From the NCBI GenBank assembly GCA_903900345.1, contig CAIUMO010000026.1, positions 1 through 50,605 of the forward strand: a DNA stretch of 50,605 nt, given 5' to 3'. Shown here piece by piece: positions 1 through 7,923 of this stretch. The translations under genes were made by a program, and so were the position numbers. The notes under the pieces were generated by a model that was not told the DNA's origin, did not search any database, and worked only from the letters and a program-made list of their open reading frames with translations. How positions within the stretch are numbered: position 1 is the first letter of the stretch; each line of letters opens with the position of its first letter. The stretch comes from an uncultured bacterium. Its GTDB lineage: Bacteria > Patescibacteriota > Saccharimonadia > Saccharimonadales > Saccharimonadaceae.

Positions 1-17
1 AGTCTTTCTTTTCTGCC

Positions 18-440
18 GTTCACCACCACTTAGTCCAGGCAGATGGCCACTTTACGTGTGACCACGAAGTGGTCAGCACGTGGCGCTTGGCCTCCGCTAC
101 CGCTACGCATCCATCTGCACTGAACCAAGTGGTGTTGAACGTATTTAAATTATCTTCAAACAATACGGCTCCTTGGCATAAACATCAGACCTAAACGGGT
201 GACGCGAGGCGGGGCGGACCGAGCGGCAGGACCCGTGGTATGGGCGGGGCTTATTTCACAGGCTAAATAGTCAATTCTGTCAAAGTAATCTAAATACGTC
301 TACCATCACTTACATTTATTACTGAGCAGACTGTGGTCCGCCAGGACCAGCCGAACGCCATAGGCTACGTTTTCCCCGTTAGATTGTAACGGGCGAAAGC
401 GTACCTAGTAGAGTGTGCTGCTTAGAATAAAGGTAAGTGA
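18..440. ncRNA. candidate large structured RNA, family unknown
   Basis: This stretch has no ORF of note but many complementary segments that nest without conflict. Bases 18-46 pair with 111-140 to give an imperfect rod about 28 bp long; inside it 54-65 pairs with 69-81 around a GAA loop. Bases 140-152 pair with 286-298 (12 of 13), enclosing 195-200 with 230-235. A second domain is closed by 306-318 with 428-440 (12 of 13), then 321-329 with 413-421, and contains a GGTCC/GGACC hairpin near 335-348 and a long hairpin at about 360-405. The segment is locally more GC-rich than the flanking genes. I looked for RNase P RNA, tmRNA, SRP RNA and 6S RNA signatures on both strands and found none. The strand and ends are not determined; the 5' part may lie outside the window. 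Confidence 0.4.
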
Positions 441-509
441 GGGGAGGCGGCAAAGAAGAGGGGACTAAAGGGACAATATGTAGCTCGCCTGTAATCCAAA
501 ATTCAAGTG

Positions 510-515
510 TATAAT
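510..515 (+). promoter_or_regulatory. -10 box of femAB, leaderless
   Basis: A perfect TATAAT ends 8 bases before the femAB ATG, so transcription should begin at or next to the start codon. No Shine-Dalgarno sequence is present. Confidence 0.65.
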
Positions 516-523
516 AGAAGCAT

Positions 524-1513
524 ATGATTACACTCAGGCAATGCCAGGACAAACAGGAATGGGATGACTACGTACTCGAAAACGGCGGCCACCCCTTGCA
601 ATTATGGGGATGGGGCGAATTAAAATCAGCCAATGGCTGGTCAGCCGAACGTCTCTTGGCGCTTAATGAAGCCGAAGAGGTAATAGGTGCCGCTCAAATA
701 TTAATCCGACATTTACCGTGGCCATTCAAATCACTGGCGTATATACCACGCGGTCCAATAGTTAACGACAGTGATAGGGAAGAGCTACTTGAACTTTTGT
801 CACAACGCACCAAAGAAACCCACAATTCAGTCGCGTTATCGATCGAACCAGATAGCGAAGAATATGCCTCTCCACAGAGGTGGAGACAGTCAGCTAACCA
901 TATTTTGCCAGCCAAAACCATCATCTTGAACCTCAAAAAGTCCGAATCGGAATTGCTGAATGACATGGCTAAAAAAACCCGTCAATATATCCGTAAATCG
1001 GCCAGCGAAGCAATCAAAATCAAACAAATTCGCAACAAAGCAGACCTAGATCAATGTCTGGCCATCTATCGCGACACCGCCCAGCGTGCCAAATTCAACT
1101 TACACGATGATCAGTACTACTATGACGTTTTTAATAAATTAGGCGACCATTCACCGGTGTTTGCGGCCTATCACGATGATCAACCAATTGCATTCTTGTG
1201 GCTCGCAATCAGCGCTGATGTATCTTATGAACTTTACGGCGGCGTTAACGAAACAGGACAGCAATTACGCACTAATTACGCTCTCAAATGGCATGCCATC
1301 CGCAAATGCAAAGAGTGGGGACTAAGTCGCTATGATTTTGGCGGACTAATCGAAGGCGGCGTTACAACCTTTAAAATGGGCTGGACTGACAGCGAAACCA
1401 ACTTGGCAGGCACATTTGATTATCCATTATCGGTATTCTACGGCTTGTGGAGTGGTGTTTTGCCAGCTGCCAAAGCTTTCGTCCATCGCGTCAAAAAAAT
1501 ATTTAACAGATAA
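524..1513 (+). CDS. FemAB-family peptidoglycan aminoacyltransferase-like protein
   Basis: The 329-residue product matches the FemA/FemB/FemX fold: two GNAT-like halves, with an N-terminal part containing LPWPFKSLAYIPRGPIV (about residues 63-79) and a C-terminal half with KKTRQYIRKS, the YDVFNKLGDH helix and FLWLAISADVSYELYGGVNE followed by YDFGGLIEGG, the pattern typical of the second GNAT domain. Family members add amino acids from aminoacyl-tRNA to the stem peptide of lipid-linked peptidoglycan precursors at the inner face of the membrane. A short basic C-terminus (HRVKKIFNR) may help membrane contact. The gene stands alone, is preceded by a TATAAT box 8 bases upstream, and ends directly against the 3' end of tsaD. 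The donor amino acid cannot be read from the sequence. Confidence 0.85.
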   Translation: MITLRQCQDKQEWDDYVLENGGHPLQLWGWGELKSANGWSAERLLALNEAEEVIGAAQILIRHLPWPFKSLAYIPRGPIVNDSDREELLELLSQRTKETHNSVALSIEPDSEEYASPQRWRQSANHILPAKTIILNLKKSESELLNDMAKKTRQYIRKSASEAIKIKQIRNKADLDQCLAIYRDTAQRAKFNLHDDQYYYDVFNKLGDHSPVFAAYHDDQPIAFLWLAISADVSYELYGGVNETGQQLRTNYALKWHAIRKCKEWGLSRYDFGGLIEGGVTTFKMGWTDSETNLAGTFDYPLSVFYGLWSGVLPAAKAFVHRVKKIFNR

Positions 1514-2551
1514 CTACCAATTATTCATCGACAAGCTAGGGCTGACTTCTAGTTCAAACGGGCTGGTCGGCTGAATTTTTTGAGCTTTATAAAACCCGAG
1601 TGTAGCCAACATCGCCGCATTGTCCGTACAAAGGTTCATCGGCGCATAGTCAATATGAATTGGCAGTCGTTCGGATAGTATCCGGCGCAGTTCTTGATTA
1701 GCCGCCACACCACCAGCAACAACGACAGACTTAGGATTATAATCCCTAAAAGCCTGGGCAGTTTTGTCAACTAGCGTTTCAATCGCGATTCGTTGGAAGC
1801 TAGCGGCAAAATCATTGCGCTGTACGTCGTCTAGACGCGCTGCAAGGCCGGTGGATGGAAAAGTAAAGTCAACGCCCACTTCGCGCTGAACAGCCCTCAA
1901 AACGGCTGTTTTAAGGCCAGAAAAGCTAAAGTCATAGGCACCAGCCAATTTAGCCTTTGGCAACTGATAAGCCAGCGGATTGCCGTTTAACGCCGCCTTG
2001 GCAATTGATGGCCCACCTGGATACCCTAAACCTAATATTTTAGCAACTTTGTCAAATGCTTCACCGATAGCATCATCGCAGGTTTGACCTAATAATTCAA
2101 AATCGCCATGACCGCGAAATAGCATCAATTGACTATGGCCACCACTGACAATTAATGCCAGCATCGGAAACTCTGGGGCTTTGTCGTTCAAAAAGTTTGC
2201 ATAAACGTGAGCCTCGACATGGTGAATAGGGTAGAGTGGCTTATTCTTTAACATCGCCAAAGTTCGGGCCGCCAGTGTACCAATCAACAGCGATCCAACC
2301 AAGCCTGGCGCATAAGTCACAGCAATAGCATCGATATCATCCCAGGTCAGGCCAGCATCAGATAGCGCCTGATTAATCACAGGGTTAACTACCTCAATAT
2401 GGCTTCGCGCCGCCACCTCTGGTACAACACCACCATAAACAGCGTGAATATCAATCTGCGAGTTAATGACATTACTCAGCAGCGTTCGACCGTCTTCAAC
2501 AACAGCCGCCGCCGTCTCATCACAACTAGATTCAATTCCCAGTATTTTCAT
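1514..2551 (-). CDS. tsaD: tRNA N6-adenosine threonylcarbamoyltransferase TsaD
   Basis: A 345-residue Kae1/TsaD protein of usual length. It has the start MKILGIESSCDETAAAVV, the metal-binding HxxxH in HHVEAHVYANF, the nucleotide-site loops ALIVSGGHSQ and VVAGGVAANQELR, and the C-terminal CTDNAAMLATLG motif. With TsaB and TsaE (not in this window) it transfers the threonylcarbamoyl group to A37 of tRNAs reading ANN codons, an almost universal modification. It converges on femAB with no spacer between the two stop codons. An extended -10 box sits 7 bases upstream of the ATG, so the mRNA is probably leaderless. Confidence 0.97.
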   Translation of the reverse strand: MKILGIESSCDETAAAVVEDGRTLLSNVINSQIDIHAVYGGVVPEVAARSHIEVVNPVINQALSDAGLTWDDIDAIAVTYAPGLVGSLLIGTLAARTLAMLKNKPLYPIHHVEAHVYANFLNDKAPEFPMLALIVSGGHSQLMLFRGHGDFELLGQTCDDAIGEAFDKVAKILGLGYPGGPSIAKAALNGNPLAYQLPKAKLAGAYDFSFSGLKTAVLRAVQREVGVDFTFPSTGLAARLDDVQRNDFAASFQRIAIETLVDKTAQAFRDYNPKSVVVAGGVAANQELRRILSERLPIHIDYAPMNLCTDNAAMLATLGFYKAQKIQPTSPFELEVSPSLSMNNW

Positions 2552-2558
2552 CTGTTAT

Positions 2559-2567
2559 ATTCTAGCA
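2559..2567 (-). promoter_or_regulatory. extended -10 box of tsaD, leaderless
   Basis: Read on the minus strand this is TGCTAGAAT, an extended -10 (TGn plus hexamer), 7 bases before the tsaD ATG. No Shine-Dalgarno site lies between. Confidence 0.6.
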
Positions 2568-2602
2568 CAAATGTACTTGCTTAACTGAAACTTAAAGCGT
2601 AC

Positions 2603-2608
2603 TATAAT
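2603..2608 (+). promoter_or_regulatory. -10 box upstream of the SGNH esterase gene
   Basis: Perfect TATAAT 32 bases before the ATG at 2641. The -35 side is poor. The transcript would have a short leader with a G-rich stretch (GTGGGGGT, 2622-2629) that may serve as a weak ribosome site. Confidence 0.45.
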
Positions 2609-2640
2609 TAATATTAATAGTAGTGGGGGTTATAAATTAA

Positions 2641-5349
2641 ATGATTTATATCGTGCATTCTAGACTCAGGCGAATAGCACCTTTTATTGTAATAATTTTT
2701 ATCTTTGCGATTACATTTCTATTATGGCCAAGGCCAGCAATAGCCGAAACGCCGAATGGCAATTGGTCTTGGACGACTGGCGACCCGACAGTTGCCTTAT
2801 CGAACGTCATATCAGATATTGGTCACGGTAATTGCAGTTCCGCTCTTCAAAAAAAAGATATACACGACGAGTTTAAATCACAACAAATGTGCGTCAAACA
2901 GGGCAGTAAGATCGATTTTGGAACTTCATACGACCCCGAGACTGGGGCTTCCGCTAATTTCGTCGGCTTTCATTATGATGACAAAATGCACAGATTGCTC
3001 AGCAGTTGCAGTGGTTACAGCAGCTGCACCTATTCACCGATCAACGATACTTTGGTTATCAAGACATATTTGACCAGCAGTTCGTCTACTTTTAGAGCTT
3101 ATCGAAACTTTTCTAGCCGTTTAACACTAAAAATGCAAAACCTTAGATTATATCCTAGCTTTGACGACTCTAACCCCGACTACATCATCGACAACGACAA
3201 TGGCAACACCTATCCAATTAATGCCACCGGCGTATCAGATAACGGACAATGGCTAGCAGTTGAATTTTACGACAGAGGCATTGGCTTATTCAACATGGAG
3301 ACGTTTCAAATGAAGCGGATCACATCTCAGGCTCATCATTATAACGTTGGTTTTAACCCATCAAGTGAGATTGCTGTTAGCAATGACGGCCGCTATATAG
3401 CTGTTATGGGCTTGAACTCTGGGTTCGACATCTACGAAGTTGACGACAATTGCGGTGGCCAAGTAACTTACAAAATACTTGCCGATATAGCCAGTTTGGT
3501 TAATCCCTGCAAAACATTGCAGGTCAATACACGTCAGTTTATTGATAGTTTCAGGAACGCTGTATACCCCAGATTTAACGATGACGGCGGGGAATTAAGC
3601 TTTTATGCTACATCTTACTCTACTGATATTCAGCCGCACGAAATCATCTTGCGAGCCAATAACTACTTTGCCACCAGAATGGAGTATCTAGCCCTGGGCG
3701 ATTCGTTCACTAGTGGTGAAGGTGAAACAGACGATAAATATTATCAGCCTGGAACAAATGACAGGTTCGAAAGATGTCACGTCAGTACTAGGTCATATCC
3801 GTATTTAGTGGCAAGCTTGCAAAATATTAATCTGTTTTATGTCAGGAGCGTGGCTTGTTCGGGGGCTACGACACAGGATATTATAGGTGATAATCTTAGT
3901 TATTGGGGACAGTTTAATAGGCTATCAACAGATAGTAGAAATCTAGCAAAAGACGAAAAGACCATAGCCCAAACCGAAGCCAGATACTCTTTTATCCCTG
4001 GAAGAATCCGTCAAGAGAGCTTCGTTAAAGAGTACCAACCTAAAATAATTACAGTTGGCATCGGCGGTAATGATGCAGGCTTGATGGAAAAATTAAAAGC
4101 CTGTGTATGGACTGGGACTTGCAACTGGGCAAGTGAACCAAAGAAGAAAGAGCAAGTATCAAGTGAAATCAAAGGTGTTTTTGATAAGTTAGTTAGCACC
4201 TACCAACAGCTCAATAAAGATTCGCCACTATCTAGGATATACGCGATTGGCTACCCTATGATTATTGATCAGGATAGAGGTTGTGGTTTTGCATTAGATA
4301 GAGTTATAGATGACACCGAAAAGGAATTTATGAATGAAAGCATCACCTACCTTAACCAGGTTGTTGCGGCCGCAGCCAAAGCAGCCGGCATCAGATATAT
4401 CGACATCAGCGACAGTTTCGGCAACCAGATTTTATGCGGCAGTGGATCACCGATTGCCATGAACGCCGTTAGGTTTGGCGACGACACCAACTTAGTTAAC
4501 GACTCAGAATGGCTTAGGTTCATCGGTAACGAAGGTTTCCACCCTAATTCAATCGGTCACGAGCTTGATGCGATCTCCATTAATCAATCAGTTAATAATC
4601 TGACTAATTTTGATTATTGTATGAACAATTCGTATGAATTATGTCCAGACAACACCGTCAAAGCCCCAGAACCATCGTCGTACTGGATACCAGACGGCAA
4701 ACACGACTATCCAGCATTAAAAGTTGCTAATTTCGTATCAGATTGTAGCAATCCAACGTGCAGTTTGCTACAAAGGCAATTAACACTCGATCCATTCTCT
4801 TTAAAGCCAAACTCATCTGTTAATGTCGAGATTAATTCAATCACCCAAGATTTAGGCCAATACACCACTAACAGCGACGGCTCCTTAAACATCAAGGTTA
4901 ACCTGCCGCCAGATCTAGACGAGGGTTATCACACGATTCATCTGTATGGATCCACTTATGCTGGCGAATCAATCGAACTGTACCAAGTGATTGAATATGT
5001 GAAACCAGTAATAACTAAACCTAGCGAGCAGCCCACCGCAACCGTTAATAAACCTGCCACTAAAACAGACTCGGTAATTAGTTTAGGCGCCGTCAGTCCA
5101 ATAACAAAGAGTAAAACTAACGAGATCAGCACTTATGTTAACGGCGACGCTAATAGCGTAGTAGAGAGCACTCAGCAAGTTGCGTCTTCATATCAGCCAG
5201 CCATTAAAGGCGCTTCATCTAATGTAGCTCACGTATCAACACGAACCAACAAAGAAAAGGTCCATGATAATACGATATTTTATTTACTGAGTGGCATTGC
5301 ACTAGGGTCTGTAGTCTTAGTAACTACCATAAAGATATTCAAAAGATAG
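2641..5349 (+). CDS. secreted, C-terminally anchored SGNH/GDSL esterase with beta-propeller-like region
   Basis: A 902-residue envelope protein. An N-terminal hydrophobic signal or anchor (residues 12-30) is followed by a Cys-containing region. Two blade-like repeats, SDNGQWLAVEFYDRGIGLF and SNDGRYIAVMGLNSGFDIYEV (about 199-267), suggest a beta-propeller. The SGNH hydrolase domain starts with GDSFTSGEG (Ser355), continues with the PGTND...CHxSxxSYP pattern seen in actinobacterial SGNH esterases, has block III GGND (475-478) and block V FHPNSIGH (His634). A beta-rich, Ig-like domain (about 700-800), a Ser/Thr-rich spacer and a C-terminal membrane helix with a basic tail (about 880-902) follow. 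The enzyme probably acts outside the cell on an ester-linked lipid or acetylated polysaccharide; the substrate is unknown. Confidence 0.8.
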   Translation: MIYIVHSRLRRIAPFIVIIFIFAITFLLWPRPAIAETPNGNWSWTTGDPTVALSNVISDIGHGNCSSALQKKDIHDEFKSQQMCVKQGSKIDFGTSYDPETGASANFVGFHYDDKMHRLLSSCSGYSSCTYSPINDTLVIKTYLTSSSSTFRAYRNFSSRLTLKMQNLRLYPSFDDSNPDYIIDNDNGNTYPINATGVSDNGQWLAVEFYDRGIGLFNMETFQMKRITSQAHHYNVGFNPSSEIAVSNDGRYIAVMGLNSGFDIYEVDDNCGGQVTYKILADIASLVNPCKTLQVNTRQFIDSFRNAVYPRFNDDGGELSFYATSYSTDIQPHEIILRANNYFATRMEYLALGDSFTSGEGETDDKYYQPGTNDRFERCHVSTRSYPYLVASLQNINLFYVRSVACSGATTQDIIGDNLSYWGQFNRLSTDSRNLAKDEKTIAQTEARYSFIPGRIRQESFVKEYQPKIITVGIGGNDAGLMEKLKACVWTGTCNWASEPKKKEQVSSEIKGVFDKLVSTYQQLNKDSPLSRIYAIGYPMIIDQDRGCGFALDRVIDDTEKEFMNESITYLNQVVAAAAKAAGIRYIDISDSFGNQILCGSGSPIAMNAVRFGDDTNLVNDSEWLRFIGNEGFHPNSIGHELDAISINQSVNNLTNFDYCMNNSYELCPDNTVKAPEPSSYWIPDGKHDYPALKVANFVSDCSNPTCSLLQRQLTLDPFSLKPNSSVNVEINSITQDLGQYTTNSDGSLNIKVNLPPDLDEGYHTIHLYGSTYAGESIELYQVIEYVKPVITKPSEQPTATVNKPATKTDSVISLGAVSPITKSKTNEISTYVNGDANSVVESTQQVASSYQPAIKGASSNVAHVSTRTNKEKVHDNTIFYLLSGIALGSVVLVTTIKIFKR

Positions 5350-5365
5350 AATTGTGATATGTTCA

Positions 5366-6325
5366 CTAATTGGGGATAAGAGTACTAGTTGAAGATACCC
5401 AATCATACCACTGTTGACGCGCTTGACCGTCGCATCTCAGTACTAGTGTTACTTTATCCACAACGCCTTTGACTTGTGACGAGTAGTTATTAGGTGATAG
5501 ATTTGCACTTTCAGTACTTTGTTCGTTTTTGGTTAGGTATCTACATTCTATGTCGGACTTTGTCTCTATATAATTCATCTCAGTACTACTCAATACTAAG
5601 TTTCCACCAATATCATACAATCGACCCAAGTCTGGCTTATTATTCTGCTCTAAAATTTGGCTATTACTGATAATTGGGAAGTATTTTTCTCTTAGGTCAT
5701 CGGCTTCTTTTATAGATGTGACTTTCTTTTCTATTACAACCAAAGCCACACAATTATAAACCGACGGGCCCGACCAGTCAGCATTATCCTCTCTACATAC
5801 AGCCTTATACTTCCACTCATCACCCACATTCGAAGCCAATTTAAGCTTCTGGTATATCCCTTGCATTGAAGTATCCAGATTCGTGAATTTGTCGTGATCA
5901 ATTTTGTCGAGAATAGGGTTAGTTACCAGGATCCACAAGATAATTACAGTGAAAAAGGCCGTTGGCACCAATATCACCACTAAAAATAATCTAGCAAGTA
6001 TCATAATGGCTGCATTATCAATCTTTTTGACCTTCTTAACAGATTGACGCAAGCGTTTCGAATCAACAGCCCACGCCACAACAACACCCGTAATCAACAA
6101 GCCGCTATCCCAAAGCAGACTATACTGTCCGAATAGCTGCAGATTAGCAACAAAGTTAAGCACTGAAAGAACAGTTACCGCCGCTATCGTTATGGCAGGC
6201 GTTTTTAGTGTCGCACGGCTATACCCCAAACGAGATGACAGCCTAAATAACAAGAAGATTACACTAATTAACGGCGGTAATACTATTGCCAAGAACAGAA
6301 CAATCAAAGACCATCCGAGACCCAT
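5366..6325 (-). CDS. membrane protein of unknown function
   Basis: A 319-residue protein I do not recognise. The N-terminal half holds about four hydrophobic helices (roughly residues 4-27, 40-60, 67-85 and 106-133). The C-terminal half (about 140-319) is soluble, contains several Cys (KAVCREDN, YNCVALVV, IECRYL, LRCDG) that could form disulfides, and is therefore probably extracytoplasmic. The start is supported by GGAG 8 bases upstream of the ATG. It converges on the SGNH gene with a 16-base gap and is followed on its other side by the trpB terminator region, so it is transcribed alone. Confidence 0.7.
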   Translation of the reverse strand: MGLGWSLIVLFLAIVLPPLISVIFLLFRLSSRLGYSRATLKTPAITIAAVTVLSVLNFVANLQLFGQYSLLWDSGLLITGVVVAWAVDSKRLRQSVKKVKKIDNAAIMILARLFLVVILVPTAFFTVIILWILVTNPILDKIDHDKFTNLDTSMQGIYQKLKLASNVGDEWKYKAVCREDNADWSGPSVYNCVALVVIEKKVTSIKEADDLREKYFPIISNSQILEQNNKPDLGRLYDIGGNLVLSSTEMNYIETKSDIECRYLTKNEQSTESANLSPNNYSSQVKGVVDKVTLVLRCDGQARQQWYDWVSSTSTLIPN

Positions 6326-6406
6326 TTATTTACTCCAATTATTATTTATTTTCGCTTATTTAATCATATTCTTAATATATCATGAGCATAAGCTTTATAA
6401 AACAAT

Positions 6407-6435
6407 CTAAAACCGACCATAACGGCCGGTTTTAG
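6407..6435 (-). terminator. terminator downstream of trpB
   Basis: CTAAAACCG pairs with CGGTTTTAG around an 11-base loop. On the minus strand it is followed by a T-rich stretch (ATTGTTTTAT). It lies 17 bases after the trpB stop. Confidence 0.7.
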
Positions 6436-6452
6436 GTTAAATAAAGAGGTAA

Positions 6453-7643
6453 TTAGTCCTGCTTTAAATAAGTCTCATAAACATTTTCGACGTCCTTATC
6501 TCCTCTGCCTGATAAGTTAACAACGACAATGTCGTCCTTTTTATATTTTTTAGCTTCGCGTTTGATATAGGCAATCGCATGGGCTGATTCAAGGGCGGGG
6601 ATTATACCTTCGGTGCGCGACAAATAGACAAAGGCGTCAACCGCTTCGTCATCGGTTGCTTCACTTAGTGTCAGTCTGCCTGATTCTTTTAACATACTCA
6701 GTTCTGGGCCGACACCAGGATAATCTAGGCCTGATGCGGCGCTATATGATTCTTTAATTTCACCCTTGTCATCAACCAGCGTCAACGTTTTATAGCCATG
6801 AATAACGGTTGGTTTACCAGCCGCCAACGACAAACCATGTCGTCCAGATAACAATCCACGACCAGCTGGCTCGACCGCCACTAATTCAACCGATTTTTCT
6901 GGTATAAAGTCGTACATGGCGCCAATCGCATTACTGCCACCGCCGACACAGGCCACAATCGAAGTTGGCAAGCGTCCTTCCATATCCATTATTTGTTGAC
7001 GAATTTCCTGTCCGACAATTTTCTGAAAGTCTCGCACCATCGTTGGATAGGGATGTGGTCCGACCGCTGAACCCAGCAAATAATGAGTCGACTTATAATC
7101 CTGCACAAAAGCTGTCAAAGCGGCATCAACCGCGTCTTTTAGCGTACCTTGGCCCTGAGTAACAGGTATAACCGTGGCACCCAAAATCTTCATGCGGTAG
7201 ACATTCGGTTTTTGCGCATCAATATCACGCGCACCCATATAAATGTCACATTCCATGCCTAAATAAGCCGCAATCGTCGCTGTTGCCACGCCATGTTGAC
7301 CAGCACCAGTCTCGGCAATTAATTTAGTTTTGCCCATTTGTTTGGCCAACAACCCCTGACCGATAACATTATTAATCTTATGCGCACCCGTATGGTTCAA
7401 ATCTTCACGCTTTAAATATATTTTTGGCCCCTTTAAATCAGCTGTCATATTCTCCGCAAAATACAGCGAACTTGGGCGGTTAGCATAGACCCGATACAGA
7501 TATTTCAGTCGATCTTGGAACTTTTTGTCAGTTTTAGATTTTTCGTATTCGTCAGCTAAATTTTTAAGCACTTTTTCGAGTTCTGGTGGCAAATAAACGC
7601 CGCCAAATTCACCGAAAAAGCCATCATTAATGGTGTTTTTCAT
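6453..7643 (-). CDS. trpB: tryptophan synthase beta chain
   Basis: A 396-residue PLP enzyme of the main TrpB type that condenses indole with L-serine to form L-tryptophan. The PLP lysine is in HKINN (Lys89), the catalytic Glu in ETGAGQHG (Glu111), the phosphate-binding loop in GGGSNA (234-239), and the C-terminal NLSGRGDKD is intact. No trpA or other trp gene occurs nearby. With no TrpA to make indole, the likely role is to salvage indole, or to act with a TrpA coded elsewhere. The start has AGGA 9 bases upstream. Forty-one bases upstream ends a short ORF with two adjacent Trp codons, which suggests control by tryptophan or charged tRNA-Trp. Confidence 0.97.
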   Translation of the reverse strand: MKNTINDGFFGEFGGVYLPPELEKVLKNLADEYEKSKTDKKFQDRLKYLYRVYANRPSSLYFAENMTADLKGPKIYLKREDLNHTGAHKINNVIGQGLLAKQMGKTKLIAETGAGQHGVATATIAAYLGMECDIYMGARDIDAQKPNVYRMKILGATVIPVTQGQGTLKDAVDAALTAFVQDYKSTHYLLGSAVGPHPYPTMVRDFQKIVGQEIRQQIMDMEGRLPTSIVACVGGGSNAIGAMYDFIPEKSVELVAVEPAGRGLLSGRHGLSLAAGKPTVIHGYKTLTLVDDKGEIKESYSAASGLDYPGVGPELSMLKESGRLTLSEATDDEAVDAFVYLSRTEGIIPALESAHAIAYIKREAKKYKKDDIVVVNLSGRGDKDVENVYETYLKQD

Positions 7644-7684
7644 TGTAGTTTTCCTAAATTAAGTTATTTTATTTCAAATCAAAT

Positions 7685-7786
7685 CTAAGTAAGAGAATTA
7701 AGTTGGGGTTGCCCCCACCAGATAGCGACAAAACTAAACAGAGCAACTACAACCTCTGTTATTTTGATACCGCTAATCTTTTGCAT
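7685..7786 (-). CDS. putative trp leader peptide (33 aa, tandem Trp codons)
   Basis: A 34-codon ORF (33 residues plus TAG) between promoter and trpB. It begins MQKISGIKITEV, has a hydrophobic middle and contains two consecutive TGG codons (7715-7720 on the plus strand) followed by GQPQLNSLT. Its ATG lies 7 bases after an extended -10, so it would be translated from the very 5' end of the mRNA. The Trp-Trp pair, the short length and the position directly ahead of a Trp-making enzyme fit a leader peptide sensing Trp-tRNA. Just after the Trp codons is a small GGGG-GCAA-CCCC hairpin. The alternative is a small single-helix membrane protein, because residues 9-24 are hydrophobic. Confidence 0.6.
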   Translation of the reverse strand: MQKISGIKITEVVVALFSFVAIWWGQPQLNSLT

Positions 7787-7793
7787 AGTTAAA

Positions 7794-7802
7794 ATTATAA
7801 CA
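7794..7802 (-). promoter_or_regulatory. extended -10 promoter of the trp leader and trpB
   Basis: On the minus strand this reads TGTTATAAT, a perfect extended -10 box. The leader-peptide ATG follows after 7 bases. No good -35 hexamer is visible, as expected for an extended -10 promoter. Confidence 0.65.
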
Positions 7803-7839
7803 CACAACCATGTTGGGTATTATCTCTGACATTAGGCAC

Positions 7840-7867
7840 TTGACATATCGTATAACTATGTTAATAT
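7840..7867 (+). promoter_or_regulatory. promoter of the seven-gene HAD-to-APH operon
   Basis: Consensus -35 TTGACA (7840-7845), a 16-base spacer and an extended -10 TGTTAATAT (7859-7867). It faces away from the trp promoter 38 bases to its left. The predicted leader is about 50 bases. Confidence 0.65.
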
Positions 7868-7879
7868 CTGAATGTATCA

Positions 7880-7901
7880 ACTGAGATGGAATCTCTTCAG
7901 T
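7880..7901 (+). promoter_or_regulatory. hairpin in the 5' leader of the HAD operon
   Basis: ACTGAGAT-GGA-ATCTC-TTCAGT forms a stem with a GGA loop at the very start of the predicted transcript. No T-run follows, so it is not a typical terminator; it could stabilise the 5' end or bind a regulator. Confidence 0.35.
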
Positions 7902-7923
7902 TTAAGTGTTAAATACCACCACC

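Noticed and set aside
18-140. Integron attC-like site (ends GTTCACC and GTTGAAC, imperfect palindrome)
   Set aside because: The left core differs from RYYYAAC, there is no integrase or cassette array, and the pairing extends into a larger nested fold.
1-480. RNase P RNA or tmRNA
   Set aside because: Neither strand shows the RNase P core (GAGGAAAGTCC, ACAGAA) or the tmRNA TTCGAC 5' motif and T-arm.
7644-7786. T-box riboswitch before trpB
   Set aside because: The conserved T-box antiterminator sequence is absent; the leader is too short.
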